NCBI GenBank assembly: GCA_039881145.1
Contig: JAYKKI010000060.1
Coordinates: 3,162,501-3,226,500 of the forward strand
Reading direction: 5' to 3'
Source of the DNA: Druceiella hillmani
Lineage: Eukaryota; Arthropoda; Insecta; Lepidoptera; Hepialidae
Length of the DNA stretch: 64,000 bases
Each line of letters opens with the position of its first letter. Position 1 is the first letter of the stretch. Shown here one piece after another: positions 46,634 through 59,038 of the stretch. The position numbers were made by a program, and so were the translations under genes. The notes under the pieces were generated by a model. The model saw only the letters and a list, made by a program, of their open reading frames with translations. It was not told the origin of the DNA and ran no database searches.

Positions 46634-46928
46634 CACAATTAAATGAAACTACGTGATGTAGTATTATTTCTACTTTCTTTAATTTCTTTACCACGACCTA
46701 GGTTTCGTTGTATTACAACATCTTCAGGTGGGATATTAGCAAAGATGCTAATATCCCAATCTGAATCTGAATCTTTGCTAATATCCCACCTGAAGATGTT
46801 GTAATACAACGAAACCTAAGTCGTGGTAAAGAAATTAAAGAAAGTAGAAATAATACTACATCACGTAGTTTCATTTAATTGTGAATAATGAATTTCTACA
46901 AAATTAACGCCAAACAAATTCAATATTT
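46634..46928 (-). mobile_element. Family D foldback element, copy 3, perfect 12-bp flanks
   Basis: Flanked by GTAACATATATA at 46622-46633 and 46929-46940. The hairpin arms (46645-46765 and 46775-46880) pair almost perfectly from aaatgaaactacgtgatgta inward to gggatattagcaaagat. The right side carries the extra long end (ttctacaaaattaacgccaa), so the element is on the minus strand. This is the clearest copy structurally. Confidence 0.9.
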
Positions 46929-46944
46929 GTAACATATATAAAGA

Positions 46945-48303
46945 AGATCGGCGAAAATGGGTCTGGTGTTCTAGAAATGGAATATAATTAAAAAGAAAAT
47001 TGGTGTTTTTTGGAATATAAAAAACCAAACAATTCAGAAATTGCAATAAGGAATGAGCAAAAAACAAAATACAATTTGTACTCATGATACAAAGTTTAAA
47101 AGGTATTTTCTTATTAGGGCTTGTTAATAATAAATTAAATATCTATCAAAAGTTTATAAAAACTTTTTAGAAAAGATTTTAAAAAATAATCAGTATCACC
47201 TGCGTTTTTTAAGATGAAGTCATTGCCTAAATTAATTAAAAAATAAGCTGTCAATTGTCTTTGACATTTGTTATATATTGTCAAAATAAATTTCATTGCT
47301 GCTCTTTTGAATTTTTACATGGCTTTTTTTCGATGACTATCCGGCCTGCCAGTTTCATGGATTAAAAAGTTACATCTGTTTATAAAGGATATAATGGGAC
47401 TCAATCTGCATTTTGATCAAATGCTATTAACAAACTCTCGTGGAAAATAACTTTATTTTTTCATGAAAAAATACATATTTGTTTAATTAACGATTTAAAT
47501 AACATTTTAGAAGGGCTTATTTTTTTAATTTTACGTATATACGAGTGAAATTTTTAACCTTGTAACACCTAGGCCTAACAATAAATAATAGTTAGACATT
47601 ATTTAATTAAGTCGATCTATATTCTTTTGGAACCATTTTCTTTTTGCATTAATAGATGAAATATTGATGGGCAATTCCAAAGTTTTTATCTTGTATACAA
47701 TGCTATCCTAGCTAAGTATAACATTTTCAAAGAATAAACGTTTATGTCGTCACGATACAAGTCGGATGTTATCGTTTATTACGTAAACGTCTTAAATTAC
47801 AACAATATAATTTGCGAAATTTTTAAAAATGTTTTAAAGAAATAAGTTTTGTTTATTAATGAACAGTAATTATCACTAATTAATAAAATAATAGGTCATT
47901 GCTAATACACTATAATTATTTGGGTTAATAAACTCGATCGCAATGTTGATACAGCAATAACCTTCACGTAAAATATTTATATTGTTGCTGTCTATATAAG
48001 TAATTTTATTTATTTTTAGCAGAGCAGAGCGAATATTGTTAATTTTTTCATTTAAATAACTATCGAAGTAAATAAGGATGAAAAAGGAACCGGGTTCTTT
48101 TCAGACATTTCATATTAGCTAAAAAAGGAATTGAAATCAAACTAAAGGTAAAGTGCCATGTACATCCTTTACGTGAAATTGGAGTAAAATTGAAAAAGTA
48201 CATAGCTAAGTATTTTGAAAAAATTAACATAAATTTCATATTTGAACTCAGCAAGCTTTAAAATCAAGTGAAATCTTGGCAAGATCAAGCATAAAATTTA
48301 TTA
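46945..48303. other. Intergenic, no gene recognised
   Basis: AT-rich sequence, several short spurious frames, no supported feature. Confidence 0.4.
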
Positions 48304-48318
48304 TTTAGGTTAAGTATT

Positions 48319-48644
48319 GTATATGTTTGGCGTTAATTTTGTAGAAATTCATTATTTACAATTAAATGAAACTACGTGATGTAGTATTATTTCTGCTTTC
48401 TTTAAGGTATTTACCACGACCCAGGTTTCGTTGTATTACAACGTCTTCAGGTGGGTTATTAGCAAAGACTTTCGAAAATATAATAAAAATTACACCGCTC
48501 CCCTATAATCAACTCAATAACATAAGCAGTGAGAAAACCCATACAAACCCGGCTTCCGCCATTGCTTTGTGTAAAATATAAATGCTGTTGGAAGTTCCTA
48601 AGAGTTTATCTTTGCTAATACCTACACGACGTAGTTTCATTTAA
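48319..48644 (+). mobile_element. Family D element, copy 4, mostly lost second arm
   Basis: Long end tatgtttggcgttaattttg followed by the first arm through acgtcttcaggtgggttatt and agcaaagac. Unrelated sequence then replaces most of the second arm, leaving only tttgctaatacctacacgac and gtagtttcatttaa. Flanks: TTTAGGTTAAGTATT at 48304 and ATTAGGTTAAATACT at 48644, 12 of 15 identical. Confidence 0.75.
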
Positions 48645-48659
48645 TTAGGTTAAATACTT

Positions 48660-50032
48660 AATAAATAGCTATCTTTTCAATATTTATAATTCCACGCAAA
48701 GAAATTATTTGGTACTTGACGTTTATGAGCTAATAAGTATGATGATGTCTAAAGAGAACTTCCACCATTTTTACCATTAATTTTTTTAACAGTATTTTGC
48801 GACTTTTTGTTGCGAACTCGTTAATTGAGGAATTTATTGCAAATAATATCAAAACATAGTAAGTTTTAATATCTGTATACGTTTAACAAAAATTCAAGAA
48901 ACACTGAAGTGAATCATTGATTATTTTAATACAAGTCAACGCCGTTGATATCTTCGTTTCAATAAGTCAAAGTTATTTATTACGTATGAACTCAATATCG
49001 AAGTCATAAATCCATTGAATACTACGAGGTGATGTGTTTACGTCTCATTTTAAACCACTTTCACACAATTAAATATATAGTGTAAAATATTTATTTATAT
49101 GATTACATTTTAATAATTCGGTAATAATAAAGACGTGCGCGCCAGTACAAAGTAACTGCGCAAGCGTGCTGTCGAGACGGTCATTCGATCGACGCTATTG
49201 GTTAGAAAGAGAAACAGCTATGTTGCTGACGTATAGCGTCAACTCGCTCGATCGGCGCGATTGCCCACAATGATCGAGATTGATATGTAGAATTAGTAAA
49301 TATTCTTTACTTGCACGCTGCTGACAACCCTACATTAATTTACGCACACACGTAAACGGATACGGATAGGCGAGTACGTATGTAATAGTCTAGGCAATTA
49401 AATCTGTTCGCTTGTAAGGAGTGTCGGGGGTGTGCCCAAGTGTTCATTTGAATGAACTGCTTTTATCAAGCTGGCCGGTGCGGCGAGTGCCCCTCGAGTT
49501 CAAGTTTGAAAGCACCGACAATTCTAGAGTTTTATTGATTTCGATTGAGAGATTTTGGCAGCTCATTTTACGTCTCTTGTGATTCATTCATACGGACAAA
49601 ACTAACCATAAACCATACATGCAACATGACCGAGTAGTCTGTATGATTTATGGTTCACTGTGAGGAAGAAAAGCAATCAAATTATTGTAGTGCTCATCAT
49701 TTTTATTCTTTAAATGAACGAGGTATCTATAACTTTGTATAACATTCTCTTTTTCTTTTCTATATCTTTCTATAATCTATAACTTTCTTCGTATAATATA
49801 CTTTTTTTTATTTAACATGGGCCTTCGTAAAATGCAACTGGAAATATTGTATGAATTAGTTACGAATCATAAATATTTAACTACATAGCGATAGTATTAG
49901 GAGAAGAAAATATTACCGTTAATATAACATAAGTAGTGCCATCTACTGAACAGGAATAGTGGTCACCCGAAATCATCAATATTAAAGTATTTAAATGAAC
50001 ATATCCCTAAGAACATGGTATAAACTACTAGT

Positions 50033-50036
<4 letters not shown>
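48660..50036. other. Intergenic, with a CpG-rich patch at 49130-49540
   Basis: The patch has GC well above its surroundings and many CpGs (gacgtgcgcgccagtacaaa, tcgatcggcgcgattgccca, ccggtgcggcgagtgcccct). No coding frame is recognised in it. It is the best candidate in the window for a promoter or untranslated exon of an unseen host gene, but the sequence alone does not show this. A CTCF-like match (complement CAGTAGATGGCACT) lies at 49934-49947. Confidence 0.3.

Positions 50037-50120
<84 letters not shown>
50037..50120. repeat. (TA)n microsatellite
   Basis: About 84 bases of uninterrupted (AT)n, the longest pure tract in the window. Confidence 0.97.
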
Positions 50121-50123
<3 letters not shown>

Positions 50124-50436
50124 GGAATTTTTGTAGACAGTAGACGTACAGCATAAGAAATAATTAGTTATATAATAAAATTGAAGTAAGCATAATCCTA
50201 GCTAGCATAAAGGAAATCTATCTGTAAGCCCAAATGAAAATATTATAATTCAAATTTGGTCAAGAAAATTTAATATATAATTTTGTGTTACATTTATTTC
50301 GCTACTAATTTTGTCAAAGAATATAACTCACTATTGGCTAATTTTTGGCCTTTTCTTTGACATTTACGCAAAACCAATACATGCCCAATTTAAAAATTAC
50401 TAAGTCGATTGTAAGTACGCCAGAAGTTTTGATGAT

Positions 50437-50848
50437 AGTGCCAAATTAGCAATGTTTGGGTATTTATATATCTAGAGCCATAAAATCTATATTTATTGAA
50501 TTTTAATTGCGTGGTCATGGCATCAAATAGGTCTCGAGTTAGATGGGCATCAAAACTGGATTGAAATGTTTCAAGTGCCAAATTAGCAATGTTTGGGGAT
50601 CTATATATCTGGAACCATAAAATCTATATTTATTGAATTTTAATTGCGTGGTCATGGCATCAAATAGGTCTCGAGTTAGATGGGCATAAAAACTGATTTG
50701 AAATGTTTCAAGTGCCAAATTAGCAATGTTTGGGGATCTATATATCTGGAACCATAAAATCTATATTTATTGAATTTTAATTGCGTGGTCATGGTATCAA
50801 ATAGGTCTCGAATTAAATGGGGATCAAAACTGGTTTGAAATGTTTCAT
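50437..50848. repeat. 137-bp tandem repeat, 3 copies
   Basis: agtgccaaattagcaatgtt begins units at 50437, 50574 and 50711. Units also hold aatctatatttattgaattt and gcgtggtcatggcatcaaat. The last unit is slightly more diverged. Confidence 0.95.
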
Positions 50849-51261
50849 GTGAATAATTTAATTACATCATGCACACACGACTGTTGAGAAATTGCCCGCG
50901 CGGTTCGATACAGTAAAAAACCTGTCAAGTACGAATAGAACTCGCAATATGAGTGTTCTGTATACTTTTATTCTGTGGGCGTTTATAAACATTGAATGGT
51001 ATACAGAATTGTTATTAAACTACTTACAAAATTTTAGTTTTTCATAACGTAAATATATTGTCTGGTATATCTTTCACATGCGCATGTTTCATTTCCACAT
51101 CATTGATTATTGATTTTTTTTCTCTACTTGTGATAGAAGACCTCTTATTGTTCAAATTTTTAATATTTTGGGTTTTGATGATCAGTGAGTAAGGTTATGG
51201 GAAAAATAAGAAAGAAATATGCTTTAAAGGGCAATTTATATTTGTTGCGTAAACAAAAACG

Positions 51262-51540
51262 TTATTTCTTTCTAGCAAAGTAAGGTTAGAAAGTTCTTTC
51301 TAGCAAAGTAAGGTTAGAAAGTTCTTTCTAGTAAAATAAGATTAGAAATTTGTTTCTAGCAAAGTAAGGTTAGAAATTTCTTTCTAGCAAACTATGGTTA
51401 GAAATTTCTTTCTAGCAAAGTAAGGTTAGAAAGTTCTTTCTAGTAAAATAAGATTAGAAATTTCTTTCTAGCAAAGTAAGGTTAGAAATTTCTTTCTAGC
51501 AAAATAAGATTAGAAATTTATTTCTAGCAAAGTAAGGCTG
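51262..51540. repeat. 28-bp minisatellite, about 10 copies
   Basis: The unit is ttctttctagcaaagtaagg followed by ttagaaa(g/t). Two alternating variants (gcaaagtaagg and gtaaaataaga) are mixed along the array. Confidence 0.95.
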
Positions 51541-51544
51541 TAGG

Positions 51545-52572
51545 CCTTAGTGTACGATATTAATTTCAACTTAACATTTCAAGCCGTTGCTGAGAAAAAG
51601 GGCTTCAACAGACAGATAGACGATCGGACGGACAACCAAATGATAATATAAGAGTTTCGTTTTTTTTATTTTTAAAAGTACGAAACCATACGAAATGGTG
51701 AATGTAGGGGGAAAACGTTGATAAGATATCGTTTTCATTAATTTTTCCTCATGTTTATTGGTTTTCGTCCATTATCTTCGTCGCGTTTGCACTTCAAGCT
51801 TATCTATCGATTTATGCCAATATAATATATTTTTGCTTGTGCTGGAGCTTTACATATTCGCAATTAAACAAAATAGCACTTAAATATTTTTTAAACTTTT
51901 GCAACTCCTGAAAGTGATTTTATATTTTTCTCCATAATCAAAGTTTTGATTAAAACTTTTCTCGTAGAAATAAAAGAATAATTTGGGAACTCTATTTAAC
52001 AATTAATACTTCTACTTTTTTCATTATACATATCTAAATACACAGATATAACAAAGAATATGTCTGTTATTTACACAGGCGATCTTCCACATCAAACTGA
52101 GTAGAAAATATTAAAGAGCTAAATAATAATATTCAGCAGTTTCTTAAACAATCATCGCCAAAGTTGTAATTTCGACGAATAAAAGTAAAAACATAAAACC
52201 ATTTATTCATTTTTCTTTAAAAAATATTAACATATTAATACTCATAATAAAATAATACTAAACTAAAATACAATGTAAACAATGCACAGTATATACACAT
52301 TGACCTTTCCACGTAGTCAATTTAACTTTATTTGTATAGATGTACACAGCACTAATGTTGCACAACACATCACCCTTATAAGTTCAGACATACTGCTTAA
52401 TAGCAGTATATCTGTAGCTATAAGCATTCGGCGACGCGAACTCACAATATTTTACCCATCCAAAAAGCGTTCAACGCGCACATCATACAGTCAGGTATAT
52501 ACAATGTGTTGGTGTGTTACGTGTACATAGGCCGCTGCGCGTGCGCCAGTTTGCTACCAGAGCAGTGGTATA

Positions 52573-52618
<46 letters not shown>

Positions 52619-52880
52619 TAACGACAGATATGATGTTAACATTAGCAGGGCGGTGACGCGAACCTTTAAGATTTTACAAAAATCGCTCAACGCGCCTAAA
52701 GTACTTTTTACTTCAAAAATTTACATATTTTTACAGAAATTCGTTTCACTTATTTTCAGTTTGACGCACAGAATCAGTTATGTGAATAATAGACACGCTT
52801 TTTGCTAAACACTGCATATATAAATGTATTTTGTAAGAAAAACCTGCCTTAGATTGTTGTTATTCATTCATTGTCCTTTT
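51545..52880. other. Intergenic, diverged precursors of the 53-55 kb array
   Basis: No gene. 51590-51680 (ggcttcaacagacagataga, cggacggacaaccaaatgat) is an end of a dispersed repeat type common in moths. 52430-52480 and 52650-52700 are diverged copies of one segment (gacgcgaac...caatattttac...cgctcaacgcgc). A (TA)n tract lies at 52577-52611. Words such as catcaaactgagtagaaaat at 52090 resemble the array that follows. Confidence 0.45.
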
Positions 52881-52897
52881 TCACTGTGTGCATCAAA

Positions 52898-53059
52898 CTG
52901 ATTAGAGAATGTTAAAGTTTCCAATCGTTTCTGATAAAAATCGCTATCAAAGTTGCGACTCCAATTTAATTTTGTTTATAGAAGCGTGCTTCAAATATAA
53001 ATATTCAGTTTGTTTTATAGAATTGTTCGTATGAATAATAGACACATTCTTTGTTCACA

Positions 53060-53114
<55 letters not shown>

Positions 53115-53322
53115 AGTAAATCAGAAATAAATATCTTTACGTGTTGTTACTTTTATCAAACTGATTAGAGAATGTTAAAGTTTCCGATCGTTTCTGATAA
53201 AAATCGCTATCAAAGTTGCGACTCCAATTTAATTTTGTTTATAGAAGCGTGCTTCAAATATAAATATTCAGTTTGTTTTATAGAATTGTTCGTATGAATA
53301 ATAGACACATTCTTTGTTCACA

Positions 53323-53363
<41 letters not shown>

Positions 53364-53571
53364 AGTAAATCAGAAATAAATATCTTTACGTGTTGTTACT
53401 TTTATCAAACTGATTAGAGAATGTTAAAGTTTCCGATCGTTTCTGATAAAAATCGCTATCAAAGTTGCGACTCCAATTTAATTTTGTTTATAGAAGCGTG
53501 CTTCAAATATAAATATTCAGTTTGTTTTATAGAATTGTTCGTATGAATAATAAACACATTCTTTGTTCACA

Positions 53572-53630
<59 letters not shown>

Positions 53631-53853
53631 AGTAAATCAGAAATAAATATCTTTACGTGTTGTTACTTTTATCAAACTGATTAGAGAATGTTAAAGTTTC
53701 CGATCGTTTCTGATAAAAATCGCTATCAAAGTTGCGACTCCAATTTAATTTTGTTTATAGAAGCGTGCTTCAAATATAAATATTCAGTTTGTTTTATAGA
53801 ATTGTTCGTATGAATAATAAACACATTCTTTGTTCACACTGTATATATAGATA

Positions 53854-53925
<72 letters not shown>

Positions 53926-54132
53926 ATAAATCAGAAATAAATATCTTTACGTGTTGTTACTTTTATCAAACTGATTAGAGAATGTTAAAGTTTCCGATCG
54001 TTTCTGATAAAAATCGCTATCAAAGTTGCGACTCCAATTTAATTTTGTTTATAGAAGCGTGCTTCAAATATAAATATTCAGTTTGTTTTATAGAATTGTT
54101 CGTATGAATAATAGACACATTCTTTGTTCACA

Positions 54133-54183
<51 letters not shown>

Positions 54184-54391
54184 AGTAAATCAGAAATAAA
54201 TATCTTAACGTGTTGTTACTTTTATCAAACTGATTAGAGAATGTTAAAGTTTCCGATCGTTTCTGATAAAAATCGCTATCAAAGTTGCGACTCCAATTTA
54301 ATTTTGTTTATAGAAGCGTGCTTCAAATATAAATATTCAGTTTGTTTTATAGAATTGTTCGTATGAATAATAGACACATTCTTTGTTCACA

Positions 54392-54460
<69 letters not shown>

Positions 54461-54668
54461 AGTAAATCAGAAATAAATATCTTTACGTGTTGTTACTTTT
54501 ATCAAACTGATTAGAGAATGTTAAAGTTTCCGATCGTTTCTGATAAAAATCGCTATCAAAGTTGCGACTCCAATTTAATTTTGTTTATAGAAGCGTGCTT
54601 CAAATATAAATATTCAGTTTGTTTTATAGAATTGTTCGTACGAATAATAGACACATTCTTTGTTCACA

Positions 54669-54729
<61 letters not shown>

Positions 54730-55195
54730 ATATATATATATTTTAGTAAATCAGAAATAAATATCTTTACGTGTTGTTACTTTTATCAAACTGATTAGAG
54801 AATGTTGAAGTTTCCGATCGTTTCTGATAAAAATCGCTATCAAAGTTGCGACTTCAATTTAATTTTGTTTATAGAAGCGTGCTTCAAATATAAATGTTCA
54901 GTTTGTTTTAAAGAATTGTTCGTATGAATAATAGACACATTCTTTGTTCACACTGTATATATATATATTTATATTTTAGTAAACCAGAAATAAATATCTT
55001 TACGTGTTGTTACTTTTATCAAACTGATTAGAGAATGTTAAAGTTTCCGATTGTTTCTGATAAAAATCGCTATCAAAGTTGCGACTTCAATTTAATATTC
55101 AGTTTGTTATATAGAATTGTCCGTATGAATAACAGACACTTTCTTTGTTCACACTGTATATATATATATTTTAGTAAACCTGACATAAATATCTT
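52898..55195. repeat. Nine-copy array of ~260-bp monomers, each with its own (TA)n tract
   Basis: Units start with ctgattagagaatgttaaag at 52898, 53161, 53410, 53677, 53971, 54230, 54507, 54791 and 55024. Each has a ~165-base constant block (gtttctgataaaaatcgcta, tagaagcgtgcttcaaatat, gacacattctttgttcacac), then a (TA)n tract, then ttttagtaaatcagaaataa and cgtgttgttacttttatcaa. The constant blocks are nearly identical in the central units. Period differences (233-294 bases) come almost entirely from the TA tract. The outer units are shorter and more diverged, as in arrays that homogenise from the centre. No coding role. Confidence 0.96.
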
Positions 55196-55199
55196 ATTA

Positions 55200-55483
55200 T
55201 TATCATTTGTACGTCATCGATTTTATTAAATTAATTAATAAAAATTTAATTTCATTGTTCATATCGTCCATATAAAAAACTGATTTCGAAGCGAAACTTT
55301 TGGATCATTTTTGAACAGCTGCTACATCGCGCAAATTGGATTATAACCCCAATTTTTTCCACGTAGCCCAACTGATCACAGCTGCGGTAGTGCATAAAAC
55401 TAATTGGAGGATCATCGCAGTTTTTTTAAAGCATTGCGTATGCCAGACATATTCCAATAGTTTAAAATTGGTTATATTCTGTT
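55200..55483. other. Intergenic, no gene recognised
   Basis: Short AT-rich interval between the array and the next family D element; no supported feature. Confidence 0.4.
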
Positions 55484-55498
55484 ACTTTTTTATTGATA

Positions 55499-55721
55499 TT
55501 TTAACGAAACTACGTGATGTAGTATTATTTCTATTTTCTTTAAGTTCTTTATCACGACCTAGGATTCGTTGTATTACAACATCTTCAGGGGGACTGTTAG
55601 CAAAGATTGCTAATAGCCCACCTGGAAATAATACTACATCACCTAGAAATAATGCTACATCACGTAGTTTCGTTTAATTATCAATAATGCATTTCTACAA
55701 AATTAACGCCAAATATATTTA
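55499..55721 (-). mobile_element. Family D element, copy 5, compact
   Basis: The first arm (gaaactacgtgatgtagtat to aacatcttcagggggactgt) is followed by a short second arm (gctaatagcccacctgg) and then a doubled aataatactacatcacctag/aataatgctacatcacgtag end. The long end lies on the right (aatgcatttctacaaaatta). Flanks: ACTTTTTTATTGATA at 55484-55498, and the same with one inserted T and one lost G from 55722. Confidence 0.75.
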
Positions 55722-55739
55722 ACTTTTTTTATTATAAAA

Positions 55740-56618
55740 TTAATAGAACTAAAGTTGTAATGAGATTGAGAAAGAAATTCGAAACGTGAATCCGACTGTG
55801 GAAACAAGAACAGTATACCATCCTTGTATTACACTTTGGGTTTCATGAAAACGTCGGGATAAAATCATAACAAGTGTTTCGTATGAATATGTAAATTAAT
55901 TACAAATCTCTTTAATACAATGCTTACACACAGAAGTATAACGGGGACCGTCACTGCTGGTGGTATGCCCGAAGGTCCTGCTACGTGATCGCTTTGCGTC
56001 GTTTTTTAAATTTTTTTTCGATGCTGTCATAGCTCTTGCATTTGCTCAGCCCTAGACTTTTTAGGTTTCTTGGATTCCTTTTGACGCAAACTTTCCTCTG
56101 ATTTTTCTGAACTTTCCTCTGCGTTTCCTATAATTCCGAGCATATTCACGATTCATATGAAACATTTTTACACGATTTTCCTTATATTCCAGCGAATTTG
56201 TTTATCTCTCTTTGACTCCTAGTAGTGCTCCTTAAGTTATTCATAGTGACATTCAAATAAATATCGTAGCAATACGCGTTTTTATGCTACACTTAGTTAT
56301 AACTACTTATACGACGCTAATACGCAACAATTACGCGCGCTTCCCTATACTAAACCGATGACATGAGAGGTAATACCATGTCAAAAACACTGCATGACAA
56401 ACACGGATAGATATGTTCTATCCGTTGTGGGCTCAAACATTGTTAACGTATTATTAGTCTCGTAGTTATTGGCGATTGAAATCTGACGGTATTTTATACT
56501 ACAAGAAAATTCAACCGGATATCGCTATATTTAACCAGCGAATAGACTTTTTCACGTTAAAACAGAAAAATAATTAAATCGATTTTCAAGACGTGGCGTC
56601 ATTTTTTTTTTAAATGCG
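55740..56618. other. Intergenic, no gene established
   Basis: GC-moderate 55940-56240. On the minus strand it contains basic, Lys/Arg-rich short frames (for example RSYDSIEKKFKKRRK-like text) interrupted by stops. No family is recognised. The rest is AT-rich. Confidence 0.35.
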
Positions 56619-56620
56619 TA

Positions 56621-57160
56621 AAATGAAAATTTTGATATAATTTTAAAATGGATATCGCGATGAGGAACATAAGAAAATAAAAAAAAACATTTAATTATAC
56701 TTTCTTACAAGAGATATTTTCTGAGTTTCCAAAATGTACATACATTGTACGACCATTTATTCATAAGTTACGATCGGCATATACTTCGTTTGTGTATATT
56801 CGTAGAATCACTAATAAAACGCAAAATTAAAGGAAGTATTTTGCACTTGAAGACGCATTTAATGTATTTCGTGAGAAAAATATATTCTTAAAATGAAAAT
56901 TTTGATATAATTTTAAAATGGATATCGCGTTGAGGAAAATAAGAAAATAAAAAAAAAACATTTAATTATACTTTCTTACAAGAGATTTTTTCTGAGTTTC
57001 CAAAATGTACATACATTGTACGACCATTTATTCATAAGTTACGATCGGCATATACTTCGTTTGTGTATATTCGTAGAATCACTAATAAAACGCAAAATTA
57101 AAGGAAGTATTTTGCACTTGAAGACGCATTTAATGGATTACGTGAGAAAAATATATTCGA
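56621..57160. repeat. 270-bp direct tandem duplication
   Basis: aaatgaaaattttgatataa starts units at 56621 and 56891. The copies are about 97% identical by eye (gatgaggaacat/gttgaggaaaat, gagatattttc/gagattttttc). A 60-codon frame in the second copy is absent as such from the first and is unlikely to be coding. Confidence 0.95.
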
Positions 57161-57189
57161 AACAATGTTTAAAAATGAAAAAAATCGAA

Positions 57190-58090
57190 TTTTTTTAAAG
57201 TTTACTTTTTAATCTGTAGCTTTGTAGGAGTAAGTTTTTTAATACCTACATCTAATTAATTTCGATTATGGCACAGAATACATACCCAAGTATTCTGTGT
57301 GTGTCAGAATTAATGCGAGTCTGAATCTCACTTGATCTCTGTTATTATTATGGAATTGGAAATCCTTTGATAACAAAATTAAGAAAAATGATGAAACAAT
57401 AGAAGCAGTAAAATTTCCGCCTTTCCAGATAAATAAAGAAATGTTTACAGCCTAACTAAAAAATTATTTGAAATCCTACGCCGTAGAAGTTATTTAAACA
57501 AACAAAACCAAGTTTGGTGAAAAAGGCAATGAGGTTAGATGATTTTTATAAAATTTTTTTTTATTATTATAAACATTTCTAATTTTTATTACAACACCTT
57601 TAGCGGCCATGTTTTTAATAGTCTCTTTTGTTACATAATTTGAAGATACGATCACAGCTCTGTAAAAATAAACAGAAATAAAATGATATTGTGTAAGGTT
57701 TGTATACCGTTTCATAAAAAATTTCTGACTCTATTGTTGTTGTCACTAATCTTGTTATATTTATTCATATAGTTTTTATTTAGTCTATTTTCTGTAAATT
57801 TGTACTTTAGACAATTTTTATGTATTTATTTTTTTGATACATATGTATTATATATTATTCAAATCGTCTTCTCGAAACCTTTAATTCGATACGCATCATG
57901 ACAAGTTTGGAACAATATTTTTTAACGTGAAGTGTTTTTTCATCCTTACTAATATGAAGTGAAACGGCGACATTTTTAATTTTTTTTATTTTATTTCTAT
58001 GATTTTCTGCTTATTTAGAATAACCCACCCTCATTTATCAAAATTGGTCAATTCGATTGGCGCACTAAGCTAAATAAAAAAGCAAAGTAT
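57190..58090. other. Intergenic, no gene recognised
   Basis: AT-rich sequence with no supported feature. Confidence 0.4.
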
Positions 58091-58094
58091 TGGG

Positions 58095-58245
58095 TCATAT
58101 AAACACACCAGATATAAAAATGTATTAAATACAAACGCACCAGACATAAAAGTGTATTACATACAAACACACCAGATATAAAAATGTATTACATACAAAC
58201 ACACCAGATATAAAAATGTATTACATACAAACACACCAGATGCTG
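58095..58245. repeat. 32-bp minisatellite, about 4.5 copies
   Basis: The unit is acaccagatataaaaatgta followed by ttacatacaaac. The first two copies are variant (cgcaccagacataaaagtg). Confidence 0.93.
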
Positions 58246-58249
58246 TAGA

Positions 58250-58893
58250 TACCTTTCCTATATTGATATAAATTTTTCCCTTCCCGTTTTCTTTTAAAAT
58301 CGTAATAAAATACGTATTTGTATTTATCTGAATGTCTTTATAGTTAACAACATCGCGTTAGGTTTAATCAATCCTTACGGTCAGTATCAACTGGTAGTCT
58401 ATAGGTAAGATATTCTGGAAAACACAAAAATAGATTGTCAGCCTTTATTTTCGAAACCACATTTGTAAATAATTTAATAGAAATGTTAAGTACCCTTAAA
58501 TGTTTATGAGTGCCAAAATGAAAAACATATTATTTCTACTCGTACTTGACAGATTAATTTTTCAGTTTGTTAAACTCAAAATCCTAGTTTTTCGTTGCCA
58601 ACTTTCAGAACAAGAAGAACCTTGCATTTACTTTAACATACATTCCTATTTATAAAATCAACGTGAAAAGCAGCTTTCGAAAACACCAATTATTCTGCAA
58701 TGACAGAGTTACAGGAATTCTGCAATTTTATGCCTATTCTAAATGGTGATAGCAATTGAAGTCCAGAGGTGACTCCAGATTATTTGACGGCTAATGTAAT
58801 TTATTCTACTTTGGACATTATTCCGATTAGTTTTTATTTTTTCGACTATTTGTGTTTATGATTAGAATGCAGATACTAATAAGTCATATATAC

Positions 58894-58895
<2 letters not shown>
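58250..58895. other. Intergenic, no gene recognised
   Basis: AT-rich sequence with no supported feature. Confidence 0.4.

Positions 58896-58896
<1 letters not shown>

Positions 58897-58940
<44 letters not shown>
58897..58940. repeat. (TA)n microsatellite
   Basis: About 44 bases of (TA)n, followed by cacacacata. Confidence 0.95.
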
Positions 58941-58942
<2 letters not shown>

Positions 58943-59038
58943 TACACACATATACCTGTACATCAAGTTTCTGTTGTAACATTAAAATGAAATTTCTCAC
59001 CGGAAAGAAATCGAAAGGCGAGTCCAGGATATGAATTT

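Noticed and set aside
57016..57198. 60-codon frame in the 270-bp duplication
   Set aside because: The first copy of the same sequence does not keep the frame to the same end, so there is no sign of selection.
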